A stretch of DNA of 64,000 nt, taken from CAWHXG01 sp963833235 (lineage in GTDB: Bacteria > Pseudomonadota > Alphaproteobacteria > Rhodobacterales > Rhodobacteraceae). Shown here piece after piece: positions 37,969-47,348 of the stretch. A program made the translations under genes and the position numbers. The notes beneath the pieces are model-generated. The model ran no database searches, was not told the origin of the DNA, and worked only from the letters and a program-made list of their open reading frames with translations. Location: NCBI GenBank assembly GCA_963833235.1, contig CAWHXG010000003.1:124001-188000 (forward strand), given 5' to 3'. Position 1 is the first letter of the stretch. Each line of letters begins with the position of its first letter.

Positions 37969-40743
37969 CTACTGGCCCAGCCGGTCGAGCAGGGCCGGCA
38001 CGTGCACCTGATCGGATTTGTAGTTCCCGGTCAGCACATGCATCACCAGGTTCACCCCGAAGCGATAGGCCAGCTCCCGCTGCCGCTCTCCGGCATAGCC
38101 GCGGCCCACCGGGAACATCTGCCCGCCACGCGCGTCCACGGCCCAGGCCGCCGCCCAGTCGTTGCCGCCGATCACCACCGGGGTGACCCCGTCGTTGAGG
38201 TTGCGGAAGGGCATACCCTCGACCGCCGCCGCGTCGGGGGGCGAAGCCTCCACCCACAGCCCCGCGCTGTCGTGGCGCCCCGGGAAGTCCTGCAGCAGAT
38301 AGAACGTACGCGTCAGCACATGGTCCTGCGGGATCGGTTCCAGCGGCGGGATGTCGAGCGGCCGGGCGATGGCCTGCAGCCGGGCGGCCGCCGGAGAGGT
38401 GCCGCCGTAGCGCGCGGTGTCGGCATCGCGCGTGTCGAAGAGGATCATGCCGCCGGAGCGCAGGTAGCGGTTAAGCTTGGCGTAGGCGTCGGACGACGGC
38501 AGCGGTTGATCGGGCGTCACCACCCAATAGAGCATCGGGAAGAACGAGAGCTCGTCCATCTCCAGATCCACGCCGATCGGCTCCGAGGGCTCGATCGAGG
38601 TGCGCGCGAAGAGGATCTGCGAAAGCCCCGCCAGCCCCGCCAGCGTCACCGCGTCCACCTGCGCGTCGCCGGTGACCACATGCGCCAGCTTCATCTCGGC
38701 GGTGGCCTCCAGCGCGAAGGCCTCGGCGCCCTGCGCCGGCGCCTCGACCGGGGCTCCGCTCAGGCAGAGCGCCGCCAGCGCAAGCCCCGCAAGCTGCCCC
38801 CGCCGCCGCGGCGCGAGCTTGCCGGCCAGCATCAGCGAGGCCCACAGGTCCGCCGCCAGCACAAGCAGCGCCAGGGTCAGCAGCGCGCCCTTCAGCTGCG
38901 TCTCCCGCGCCACGCCGAGGCCCTCCACCGCGATCCGATCCGGCCAGACGGCCGGCGCCAGAGTGTCGGCGGGTCGAAGCACGTTTACCGCCAGCATCCT
39001 GTCGTCTCCCGCATAGAGCCCCGGTGGCATGTCGGGCCCCGGGGTCCCCGTGGCAAGCCGCGCGCCCTCGATCCCGCGAAGCGTCCCGGCCTCGGCCAAT
39101 TGCCCGAACCCATCGAGCACGTCCGTCGCGGCCCAGGTCGTGCCGGCCAGATCCTCTGCGTCAGGCTGCGCCGGCCGGGTGGAGACGGCGAGCCGCTCCA
39201 GCATGCCCACGAAGAGCCCGGAGAGCGGCAGCGAGGACCATTCCGCGTTCGCGGTAACGTGAAAGAGCACGATCCGCCCGTCGCCCATCTCGTGGGTGGT
39301 CACCAGGGGCGTGCCGTCGGCGAGCGAAGCGATGCTGCGCTCCGCCAGCGTCGGGTCCGGCTGCGCCAGGACCTGGGCCGAAACGGTCACGTCGGCCGGG
39401 ATGTCGAGCCCGGCGAAAGGCGAGCCTTCCTCGAAGGGCTGCAATCCCTTGGGCTCGCCCCAGCTCATCGCCCCGCCTACGCTGCGCCCGCCGATCCGCA
39501 GGCGCACCGGCATCAGCGGGTCCAGATCGTCGCGGCTCACGTCGGATCCCGCCAGCCGCGGTCCGGCGAACCGCACCAGCAAGCCGCCCTCCTCGAGCCA
39601 ACCGGTCAGCGCCTCCTCCTCGGCGGGTGCAGTGCGCGCCACGTCGGCCATCACGATCACGTCGGGGTTGGCCTGCACGATGTCGGCGAGCGCCGCGCCC
39701 TCGATCAGATCGGCCGTGGGTTCCAGCGCCTGACGCAGATAGTGCAGCGGCGAGAGCAGCTCCAGCCCCTCGCGGTCGTCGCGCCCGGCGATCAGCGCCA
39801 CCTCGCGGCGGCGCAGCGTGTCGTCGGTGAGGCTAACGGCCCCGGCAGAGCGGATGCCACCCAGCTCGAAGCGGCTGATCCGGTTGCGCAACTCCGGAGG
39901 CAGCGCCAGGGCGATCTCCGCCTCGGTCTCGCCGGCCGGAAAGGTCGTGTCGATCCGCGCGAGGTCACGCTCCGTGCCGCCGGGGTCGAGCCCGCGCGCC
40001 ACGAGGCTCAGCGCCGTCTCGGGGCCGGGCGCGGACCGCACGGCGCTGAGCCGGATCTCGCCGGCCTCGAAGGTCGCCGGGCGCAAGCCCAGCACCGCGC
40101 GCGGCGACTGGTAGACCCGTACGCTGCCCCGCGCCTCCAGCGATGAGAGCAACCCGCCCCGGCCCTCGCGCACCAGCCCGTCGGAAAGCCAGGCGGTATC
40201 GAAATCGCCATCGAGCGCCTCAGCCCATGCCGCCACCGTTTTCGGGTCGGGGGCCCAGGGCTGCGGCTGAAGGCTGGCGATCCGGGGCATCCACGCGTCG
40301 GCGGCCTGAAACTCCGGGCCATCCGCCGGCAGGTCGGTCGCCGCCGCAAGCGCCACCGGCCGCCCGGCGCGGCCCGCCTCCGTCACGATAGCCTCGACGC
40401 GTTCCATCCGGCTTGCCCAATCGCGGGCATCGGCCCAGGTCCCGTCGATCAGCACCAGCAGGGGCCCGGACCCCGCGTCTTGCGTCTGCGGGTTCAGGAC
40501 CGGCCCGGCGAAGCCCAGGATCGCCGCCGCCACCGCCGCGATGCGCAGGAGCAAGAGCCACCAGGGCGTCTTGTCGCTCTGGCTCTCGTCGTCCGCCAGG
40601 CCGAGCAGCAGCGCCACGCCGGGAAAGCGCCGCCGGATCGGCGCCGGCGGCACGGCGCGCAGCACGAACCACAGCACCGGCAGCACGATCAGCGCCAGCA
40701 GCAGCAGCGGCGCCGTGAAGCCGATGGGGCCAAGCGCCCACAT
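37969..40743 (-). CDS. DUF4159 domain membrane protein with BatA-like N-terminus
   Basis: A 924-residue protein. The N-terminal BatA-type segment (GFTAPLLLLALIVLPVLWFV, PPAPIRRRFPGVALLLGL, WWLLLLRIAAVAAAILGFAG) supplies two membrane helices. A long extracytoplasmic region follows, then a helix pair near 640-700, and the C-terminal DUF4159 domain (TGDAQVDAVTLAGLAGLSQI, GVDLEMDELSFFPMLYWVVT, GGMILFDTRDADTARYGG, DFPGRHDSAGLWVE). The ATG overlaps the DUF58 stop (ATGA). DUF4159 proteins accompany MoxR/DUF58 genes in many alphaproteobacteria. They are thought to act at the cell envelope, but no biochemical role is known. Confidence 0.88.
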   Translation of the reverse strand: MWALGPIGFTAPLLLLALIVLPVLWFVLRAVPPAPIRRRFPGVALLLGLADDESQSDKTPWWLLLLRIAAVAAAILGFAGPVLNPQTQDAGSGPLLVLIDGTWADARDWASRMERVEAIVTEAGRAGRPVALAAATDLPADGPEFQAADAWMPRIASLQPQPWAPDPKTVAAWAEALDGDFDTAWLSDGLVREGRGGLLSSLEARGSVRVYQSPRAVLGLRPATFEAGEIRLSAVRSAPGPETALSLVARGLDPGGTERDLARIDTTFPAGETEAEIALALPPELRNRISRFELGGIRSAGAVSLTDDTLRRREVALIAGRDDREGLELLSPLHYLRQALEPTADLIEGAALADIVQANPDVIVMADVARTAPAEEEALTGWLEEGGLLVRFAGPRLAGSDVSRDDLDPLMPVRLRIGGRSVGGAMSWGEPKGLQPFEEGSPFAGLDIPADVTVSAQVLAQPDPTLAERSIASLADGTPLVTTHEMGDGRIVLFHVTANAEWSSLPLSGLFVGMLERLAVSTRPAQPDAEDLAGTTWAATDVLDGFGQLAEAGTLRGIEGARLATGTPGPDMPPGLYAGDDRMLAVNVLRPADTLAPAVWPDRIAVEGLGVARETQLKGALLTLALLVLAADLWASLMLAGKLAPRRRGQLAGLALAALCLSGAPVEAPAQGAEAFALEATAEMKLAHVVTGDAQVDAVTLAGLAGLSQILFARTSIEPSEPIGVDLEMDELSFFPMLYWVVTPDQPLPSSDAYAKLNRYLRSGGMILFDTRDADTARYGGTSPAAARLQAIARPLDIPPLEPIPQDHVLTRTFYLLQDFPGRHDSAGLWVEASPPDAAAVEGMPFRNLNDGVTPVVIGGNDWAAAWAVDARGGQMFPVGRGYAGERQRELAYRFGVNLVMHVLTGNYKSDQVHVPALLDRLGQ

Positions 40744-41639
40744 CAGCGCTTGGCCTCCAGCGCGCCGTAGATCCACAGCAGCGCCGCCTGCGCGCTCTCG
40801 CCGGTATGGTGGCATAAATACTGCCAGCCGGTCAGCCGCGCCAGGTGCGCCAGCCGGTCCTTCCGCTCCGCCAGCCGCAGCAGGTAGCGGTCGCGAAGGC
40901 CCCCAGCCTGCAGGGTCTCGTGGCTCAGCCCGCCGCCCATGCTCTCGAATACCGTGCGGCCGTCATAGGGGAAGGCCTCCTCCTCGGGGTCGAGCACCTG
41001 CAGGACAGCCCCGCGCACGCCGCGATCGGCCGCCTGGGTCAGCGCCGCCTCGACCGCCTCGATGGGGCCGAGGAAATCCGAGACGAAAAGCGCCCGGGAG
41101 CGGGGCTGCACCTCGCCCATCTCGGGCGCGCCGTAATCCCGGCCCGCGTCCTCGCCCAGCAGCGCCGCCGTCATCCGCAGCAGCTGCAGATGCCCGCGCC
41201 GGGGCGGCACGTCGGCGCCCGTCAGGCCCACCCGCTCGCCGCCCTTCAAGAGCAGGATCGCCGCAGCCAGCGCCAGCACGCGCGCCCGGTCCGCCTTCGG
41301 TTCCTGCCCCTTCGAGGCGAAGCCCATCGACCGCGCGCCGTCGACCCAGACGGAGACCGTCTGCGAGGCCTGCCATTCCTTCTCGCGCACGAAATGCGTG
41401 TCGGAGCGCCCCGAGCGGCGCCAGTCGATCCGCCGCGCCTCGTCGGCCACCATGGCCGGGCGGTATTGCCAGAACTCCTCGCCCTGCCCCGGCCGGCGCC
41501 GCCCGTGATCGCCCAGCATCATGGTGGCCGCCAGATGCTCGGCGTCCGCCAGAAGTGGCGGAAGGGGCGCGGCCAACCCTTCGGAGGCGGCGCGCAGCAG
41601 GCCGGCGCGGAAGGCAGGAGGGGCTGGGGCGTTGCTCAC
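40743..41639 (-). CDS. DUF58 domain protein
   Basis: A 298-residue cytoplasmic protein with the DUF58 core GEEFWQYRPAMVADEARRID and WRRSGRSDTHFVREKEWQAS. A VWA-like fold follows (QTVSVWVDGARSMGFASKGQ, RALFVSDFLG). It ends with LTGWQYLCHHTGESAQAALL. Four bases overlap the MoxR stop upstream and four overlap the DUF4159 start downstream, so the unit is tightly coupled. DUF58 proteins are the usual partners of MoxR ATPases. Confidence 0.92.
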   Translation of the reverse strand: MSNAPAPPAFRAGLLRAASEGLAAPLPPLLADAEHLAATMMLGDHGRRRPGQGEEFWQYRPAMVADEARRIDWRRSGRSDTHFVREKEWQASQTVSVWVDGARSMGFASKGQEPKADRARVLALAAAILLLKGGERVGLTGADVPPRRGHLQLLRMTAALLGEDAGRDYGAPEMGEVQPRSRALFVSDFLGPIEAVEAALTQAADRGVRGAVLQVLDPEEEAFPYDGRTVFESMGGGLSHETLQAGGLRDRYLLRLAERKDRLAHLARLTGWQYLCHHTGESAQAALLWIYGALEAKR

Positions 41640-42667
41640 GCGGCCTTGTCCACGTGGGTGACGTGGCGCGCGACAGTCTCAATGAGCCCGTTCAGGCTTT
41701 CGCCCCGCGCCCGCGCCGCGAAGGTCAGCGCCATCCGGTGGGTCAGCACCGGCACCGCCATGCGCAGCACGTCCTCGGCCGAGGGCACCAGCCGCCCCTC
41801 CAGCAGCGCCTGCGCCCGCACCGTCAGCATCAGCGCCTGCGCCGCGCGCGGCCCCGGCCCCCAGCTCACCGCGTCGTTGACCTGCGACGGCGCGCCCGGG
41901 TCGTCGGGCCGGCAGGCGCGCACCAGATCGAGGATCAGCTCCACCACGCCCTCGCCCACCGGCATCCGCCGCAGCAGCCGCTGCGCCTTCATCAGGGTCT
42001 CGCCGGTGAAGACCTGCGTCGATTGCGCGTCCTCTACCCCGGTGGTGGCCATCAGGATGTCGCGTTCGGTGTCGCGGTCGGGGTTCAGCACGTCGATCTG
42101 CACCAGAAACCGGTCGAGCTGCGCCTCGGGCAGCGGATAGGTACCCTCCTGCTCGATGGGGTTCTGAGTCGCCAGCACGTGGAAGGGCGGGCTGAGCGCG
42201 TGCGGCTGCCCGGCGATGGTCACGGATTTCTCCTGCATCGCCTGCAGCAGCGCCGACTGGGTCCGCGGGCTGGCGCGGTTGATCTCGTCGGCCATCAGCA
42301 GCTGTGTGAAGACGGGCCCCTCGATGAAGCGGAACGAGCGGGAGCCATCGGCCGCCGTCTCCAGCACCTCGGAGCCGAGAATGTCGGCCGGCATCAGATC
42401 GGGCGTGAACTGGATCCTGGCGCTGTCCATCCCCATGACCGTGCTCAGCGTCTCGACCAGCCGGGTCTTGCCCAGACCCGGCTGCCCGATCAGCAGCCCG
42501 TGGCCGCCGCAGAGCAGCGCCGTCAGGGTCAGGTCCACCACGCGCGGCTGGCCGATGAAGCGATTGGTGATGCTGGCCTTCGCCGCGGCCAGGCTCTCGC
42601 CCAACGCCTCGATCTCCTCGACCAGGTCGGTCGCGTCGGTGGCGGCGTCTTCGAGGGCGGCGGCCAT
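41636..42667 (-). CDS. moxR: MoxR family AAA+ ATPase
   Basis: A 343-residue AAA+ protein. Walker A is GQPGLGKT at 61-68, and Walker B/DEIN is LMADEIN at 124-130. Sensor-type ATQNPIEQEGTYPLPEAQLD and the arginine-finger region DRFLVQIDVL follow. These ATPases act as chaperones that mature VWA proteins encoded beside them. The ATG at 42667 follows AGGAGCTTGCC; a start 14 codons upstream is possible but has a poorer ribosome binding site. It is the first gene of the four-gene envelope unit, divergent from the DUF1285 gene. Confidence 0.93.
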   Translation of the reverse strand: MAAALEDAATDATDLVEEIEALGESLAAAKASITNRFIGQPRVVDLTLTALLCGGHGLLIGQPGLGKTRLVETLSTVMGMDSARIQFTPDLMPADILGSEVLETAADGSRSFRFIEGPVFTQLLMADEINRASPRTQSALLQAMQEKSVTIAGQPHALSPPFHVLATQNPIEQEGTYPLPEAQLDRFLVQIDVLNPDRDTERDILMATTGVEDAQSTQVFTGETLMKAQRLLRRMPVGEGVVELILDLVRACRPDDPGAPSQVNDAVSWGPGPRAAQALMLTVRAQALLEGRLVPSAEDVLRMAVPVLTHRMALTFAARARGESLNGLIETVARHVTHVDKAA

Positions 42668-42725
42668 GGCAAGCTCCTGTCTGTCGGTATATGGGTATGA
42701 GAGGGACATATTCCCCCGACTGCAA

Positions 42726-43358
42726 ATGACAAAACCGATGGCACAGAAAAACCCCGCCTCCCCGGCCGATCCGCAAGGCGCGGCGCCCAGTGCCGAAAGC
42801 CTCGCGGCCGCCGCGCGCGCCGCCGGCAAGGCGCGCGGCCTGCCCCCGGTTGAGCAGTGGAATCCGCCCTTCTGCGGAGACCTCGACATGCGCATCGCGC
42901 GAGACGGCACGTGGTTCTACCAGGGCACCCCCATCGGCCGGCCGGCCTTGGTGCGGCTCTTTTCCACGATCCTCATCCGCGAGGGCGATGCCTATTTCTT
43001 GGTCACTCCGGTGGAGAAGGTCGGCATCACGGTTGAAGATGCGCCCTTCGTGGCCGTCGACTTCACGCAATCCGGCGACGGTGAGGCGCAAGAGATCGCT
43101 TTTACCACCAACGTCGGCGACACTGTCACCGCCGGGCCGGAAGCTCCCTTGCGCGTGGTGCGCGACCCCGAGACGGGCGAGCCCTCGCCCTACGTCACCG
43201 TGCGCCGCAACCTCGAGGCGCTGATCGACCGCAAGAGCTTCTACCGCCTGGTCGAGATCGGCGAGGAGGCGCCGCACGAGGGCGCGCAATGGTTCGGCCT
43301 GCGCTCCGGCGGCTCGTTCTTTCCGATCATTCCCGCGTCGGAGCTGCCGGAGGGCTGA
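42726..43358 (+). CDS. DUF1285 family protein
   Basis: A 210-residue protein. After a low-complexity Ala-rich start come GLPPVEQWNPPFCGDLDMRI, RDGTWFYQGTPIGRPALVRL, FSTILIREGDAYFLVTPVEK and VGITVEDAPFVAVDF, the conserved beta-rich DUF1285 core. HEGAQWFGLRSGGSFFPII lies near the end. The ATG at 42726 is chosen; another in-frame ATG lies at 42738, and neither has a strong ribosome binding site. The function is unknown, though homologues are small beta-barrel-like cytoplasmic proteins. Confidence 0.9.
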   Translation: MTKPMAQKNPASPADPQGAAPSAESLAAAARAAGKARGLPPVEQWNPPFCGDLDMRIARDGTWFYQGTPIGRPALVRLFSTILIREGDAYFLVTPVEKVGITVEDAPFVAVDFTQSGDGEAQEIAFTTNVGDTVTAGPEAPLRVVRDPETGEPSPYVTVRRNLEALIDRKSFYRLVEIGEEAPHEGAQWFGLRSGGSFFPIIPASELPEG

Positions 43359-43385
43359 GCCCCGGGCCCGCCGCGCGGCCGGGCA

Positions 43386-43853
43386 TCATGCCAGCGGCAC
43401 GGTCATCTCGTGCGGTTCGCAGGCCATCCGCTGCCGCTCCTGCGGCCCGAACGCCTCGAAATAGGCCTGCAGGTTGTGCCCGCCCCAGAACCGCCCGAGC
43501 GTGCCGTCCGAAAAGGCGCCCTCGCCCACCGCTGTGCCGCTTTCCGGCTCGAACCAGTCGTAGACGGCGCTGGCCCTGCGCCCGTCGTCGCAATGCAGGA
43601 TCGCCTCGCCCCGCCCGTCTTCCCGGCGGAACCAGCCGCCGCTACAGACCGCGCCGGCGGACGACATCGCGTGCAGCTCGCCGATGTCCTGCCCGTAGCT
43701 GCGGCCGAGGAACCGCTCGCCGGTTGCCTCGACGCAGATCGCGAAGGGCGTGCAGAAATCGTTGGCCTGCGTGCAGGGGCCATCCATCTCGTGGGCCGCG
43801 GCAAGGGCCGGCAACGCCATCAGGGCGGCCAGCGCAGCGGCCCCCCTCGCCAT
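43386..43853 (-). CDS. Secreted cysteine-containing hypothetical protein
   Basis: A 155-residue protein with signal peptide MARGAAALAALMALPALAAA (cleavage near AAA-HE). The mature part has CTQANDFCTPFAICVEATGE, SAGAVCSGGWFRREDGRGEA, ILHCDDGRRASAVYDWFEPE and MACEPHEM, with six cysteines suggesting disulfides in the periplasm. The start at 43853 places the signal peptide at the N-terminus; upstream in-frame ATGs would push it inward and overlap polA. The family is not recognised. Confidence 0.7.
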   Translation of the reverse strand: MARGAAALAALMALPALAAAHEMDGPCTQANDFCTPFAICVEATGERFLGRSYGQDIGELHAMSSAGAVCSGGWFRREDGRGEAILHCDDGRRASAVYDWFEPESGTAVGEGAFSDGTLGRFWGGHNLQAYFEAFGPQERQRMACEPHEMTVPLA

Positions 43854-43899
43854 CGGCGGCGGGCTTCGGTAGAGGTGCGCAAGGAGGGTTCGGAGGGCG

Positions 43900-46720
43900 A
43901 TGAACATGAGCGACACCCCGGGCGGTTCGAGTTTCGGCAAAGGCCATCACCTGCACCTCATCGACGGGTCGGCCTTCATCTTTCGAGCCTACCATGCGCT
44001 CCCCCCCTTGACGAGAAAATCCGATGGCCTGCCGGTGGGCGCGGTGAGCGGCTTCTGCAACATGCTGCTGCGCTATATCGAGGGCAATGACGGGCCCGAC
44101 GCGCCGACCCATGCCGCCGTGATCTTCGACAAGGGCAGCCACACCTTCCGCAACGATATTTACCCCAAGTACAAGGCCAACCGCGAGGAGATGCCGCAGG
44201 ACCTGCTCCCGCAGATCCCGCTGACCCGCGAAGCGACGCGCGCCTTCAACATCGCCTGCGAGGAGGTCGAGGGCTATGAGGCCGACGACATCATCGCGAC
44301 CCTGGCGTGCCGGGCGCGGGACGCGGGCGGGCGGGTGACGATCATCTCGTCGGACAAGGACCTGATGCAGCTTGTGGGCGATGGCGTTGTGATGCTCGAC
44401 GCGATGAAGAACGTCACCATCGACGCGGATGGGGTGCGGGCCAAGTTCGGGGTCGGCCCCGAGCGGGTCGTCGACGTCCAGGCGCTCGCCGGTGACAGCA
44501 CGGACAACGTGCCGGGCGCGCCCGGCATCGGCATCAAGACCGCGGCACAGCTCATCGAGGAATACGGCGACGTTGAGGCGCTGCTGGCCCGCGCCGAGGA
44601 GGTGAAGCAGCCGAAGCGCCGGCAGACCCTGATCGAGCATGCCGAGCAGATCCGCATCTCGCGCCGGCTGGTGGAACTGGACCGGAAGACACCGCTCGAT
44701 TTCGGCCTGGACGATCTGGAGGTGAAGGCACCCGATGCCGACACGCTGCTGGGGTTCCTGGGGGAGATGGAGTTCCGCACCATCACCCGTCGCGTGGCCG
44801 ACAGGCTGGGCGCCACCCCGCCCGAGCCGAAGTCGGCCATGGCGCCCGAGGCCGCAGGCGCCGTCGCCCTGCCCTTCGACCCATCGGCCTACGAGATCAT
44901 CCGCGATGCCGCCGCCCTGCAGGTCTGGATCGACCGGATCCACGCGCGCGGCTGGGTCGCCATCGACACCGAGACGACCAGCCTCAACGAGATGCGCGCG
45001 AAGCTGGTCGGAGTGTCGCTGGCGGTGATCGAGGGTCAGGCCGGGTATCTGCCGTTGGGCCACGTGAAGCCGGGGGCAGACGACCTCTTCGGGGAGGACG
45101 CGTTGGCCGAAGGCCAGATGCCGCTCGACGCCGCGCTGGAGATGCTGAAGCCGGTGCTGGAGGACGCGAGCATCCTGAAGGTCGGCCAGAACATGAAGTA
45201 CGATGCCAAGGTGCTGGCTGGCAACGGGATCGCCGTGGCGCCCATCGACGACACGATGCTGATGTCCTACGCGATGCATGCCGGGCTGCACGGGCACGGG
45301 ATGGACCTGCTGGCGGATCGTTATCTCGGCCACCAGCCGATCCCGATCAAGACCTTGCTCGGTTCCGGCAAGGCGATGAAGACCTTCGATCAGGTGGAGG
45401 TCGACCTGGCCGCACCCTATGCCGCCGAGGATGCCGACGTGACGCTACGGCTCTGGAACCTCTTCAAGCCGCAGCTGCACCGCGCCCGGGTCGCCACCGT
45501 CTACGAGACGCTGGAGCGGCCGCTGGTGCCGGTGCTGGCGGCGATGGAGCGGGCCGGCGTGCTGGTCGACCGCGCGACACTGAGCCGGATGTCGGGCGCC
45601 TTCGCGCAGAAGATGGGCGCGCTGGAGGAGGAGATCCACGCGCTTGCGGGCGGCAAGTTCAACGTCGGCTCGCCGAAGCAGCTGGGCGAGATCCTCTTCG
45701 ACCAGATGAGCCTGCAGGGCGGCAAGAAGGGCAAGACCGGCGCTTATGCCACCGGCGCCGACGTGCTGGAGGATCTGGCCAGCGAGGGCCACGACCTGCC
45801 CGCCCGGGTGCTCGACTGGCGGCAGCTGAGCAAGCTGAAATCGACCTATACCGACAGCCTGCAGGAGCACATCCACCCCGAAACCGGGCGCGTCCATACC
45901 TCGTATTCCATCGCCGGGGCCGCGACAGGGCGCCTGGCCTCGACCGATCCCAACCTGCAGAACATTCCCGATCCGCACCGAAGAGGGCCGCCGCATCCGC
46001 GAGGCCTTCATCGCGCCGGAGGGGCACGTGCTGCTCAGCCTCGACTACAGCCAGATCGAGCTGCGCATCCTCGCCCACATCGCCGGGATCGAGAGCTTGA
46101 AGCAGGCGTTCCGCGACGGCCACGACATCCATGCGATGACCGCCGCGGAGATGTTCGGCGTGCCGCTGGAGGGGATGGATCCCGGAGTTCGGCGTCAGGC
46201 CAAGGCGATCAACTTCGGGGTGATCTACGGCATCTCGGGCTGGGGGCTGGCGCGGAACCTGCGGATCCCGCGCGAGGAGGCGCAGGGCTTCATCGACCGT
46301 TATTTCGAGCGCTTCCCCGGCATCCGCGCCTATATGGACGAGACGATCGCCTTCGGGAGGGAACACGGCTTCGTGCGCACCCTCTTCGGGCGGCGCATCA
46401 ACACGCCCGAGATCTCCGCCTCCGGTCCGCGCGCGGGGTTCGCCCGCCGCGCCGCGATCAATGCGCCCATCCAGGGCACCGCGGCCGACGTGATCCGCCG
46501 CGCCATGATCCGCATGCCCGCCGCCATAGAGGGCCTGCCGGCGCGGATGCTGCTGCAGGTGCACGACGAGCTTCTCTTCGAGGTCGAGGCGGGCGCGGTC
46601 GACGAGGTGACCGAGGCGGTGCGCGCGGTGATGGAAGGGGCCGCGATGCCGGCGGTGGCGCTTTCGGTGCCGCTGACGGTGGATGCCGGGCATGGCGCCA
46701 ACTGGGCGGAGGCGCATTAG
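43900..46720 (+). CDS. polA: DNA polymerase I, frameshifted in this sequence
   Basis: About 939 residues after removal of one extra G at 45970. The 5'-3' exonuclease domain is at about 1-300 (LIDGSAFIFRAYHALPPL, VEGYEADDIIATLA, SSDKDLMQLV, GIGIKTAAQLIEEYG). The 3'-5' exonuclease is at about 320-520 (GWVAIDTETTSLNEM, KVGQNMKYDAKVL). The polymerase domain follows (AGAATGRLASTDPNLQNIP, then after the shift SLDYSQIELRILAHIAG, RRQAKAINFGVIYGISGWGL, MLLQVHDELLFEVE). The break falls between LQNIP and the expected IRTEEGRRIREAF. Replication and repair polymerases are rarely lost, so an indel error is likely. GGAGGGCG precedes the ATG; an in-frame ATG two codons later is equally possible. Confidence 0.93.
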
Positions 46721-46721
46721 G

Positions 46722-47327
46722 ATGGCCGAGGCACCCCAGCTTCCCGAGATCGCGGTGGCCAGCCGGGGCGACCTGCGCGACTGGCTGCGCAGCCACCACG
46801 CGGAAAGCGGCTCCGTCTGGCTGGTCACCTGGAAGCTGCCGGACCCGCGCCACGTGCCGTTCGGCGAATTTGTGGAAGAGCTGCTCTGCTGGGGCTGGGT
46901 GGACAGCCGGACCCGCGGGATCGACGCGGCGCGCTCTTCGGTGCTGGTCTCGCCACGAAATCCGGCCTCGGCCTGGTCGGCGGTGAACAAGCAGAAGGTC
47001 GTGAAGGCCCGCACCACCGGCGCGATGACGCCGTCGGGCGAGGCCGTCATCACGGCGGCGGTCGAGAACGGCGCCTGGGCATTCCTGGACGACGTGGAGC
47101 GGCTGGAGGTTCCCGGCGATCTCGCGCGCGCCCTCGCGCCGGACGGCATGGCGGGCTGGGAGGCATGGCCCCGGCACGTGAAGCGCGGCACCATGGAATG
47201 GGTCAAGACGGCGAAGCGCGCGCCGACGCGGGACAAGCGGATCGCGGAGGTCGCGACGGCCATCGCCGAGGGCCGCCGGCCAGCCCCCTTCGCCCGCGCC
47301 ACCGGACCGGTTACCCCATCCATCTGA
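46722..47327 (+). CDS. YdeI/OmpD-associated family protein
   Basis: A 201-residue protein with the YdeI pattern: RDLRDWLRSHH-like N-terminus, SGSVWLVTWKLPDPRHVPFG, EFVEELLCWGWVDSRTRGID, and VSPRNPASAWSAVNKQKVVK. A C-terminal helical region (WPRHVKRGTMEWVKTAKRAP, TRDKRIAEVATAIAEG) matches the bacteriocin-protection/YdeI group. The biochemical role is unclear. The ATG lies one base after the polA stop, suggesting co-translation. Confidence 0.87.
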   Translation: MAEAPQLPEIAVASRGDLRDWLRSHHAESGSVWLVTWKLPDPRHVPFGEFVEELLCWGWVDSRTRGIDAARSSVLVSPRNPASAWSAVNKQKVVKARTTGAMTPSGEAVITAAVENGAWAFLDDVERLEVPGDLARALAPDGMAGWEAWPRHVKRGTMEWVKTAKRAPTRDKRIAEVATAIAEGRRPAPFARATGPVTPSI

Positions 47328-47348
47328 ACCCCGAGCGGGAGACGCCGG

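Noticed and set aside
37969..40146. Long plus-strand frame (over 700 codons) opposite the DUF4159 gene
   Set aside because: Arg/Gln/His-rich composition without domains; the minus-strand gene has clear motifs and overlaps its neighbours in a proper operon.
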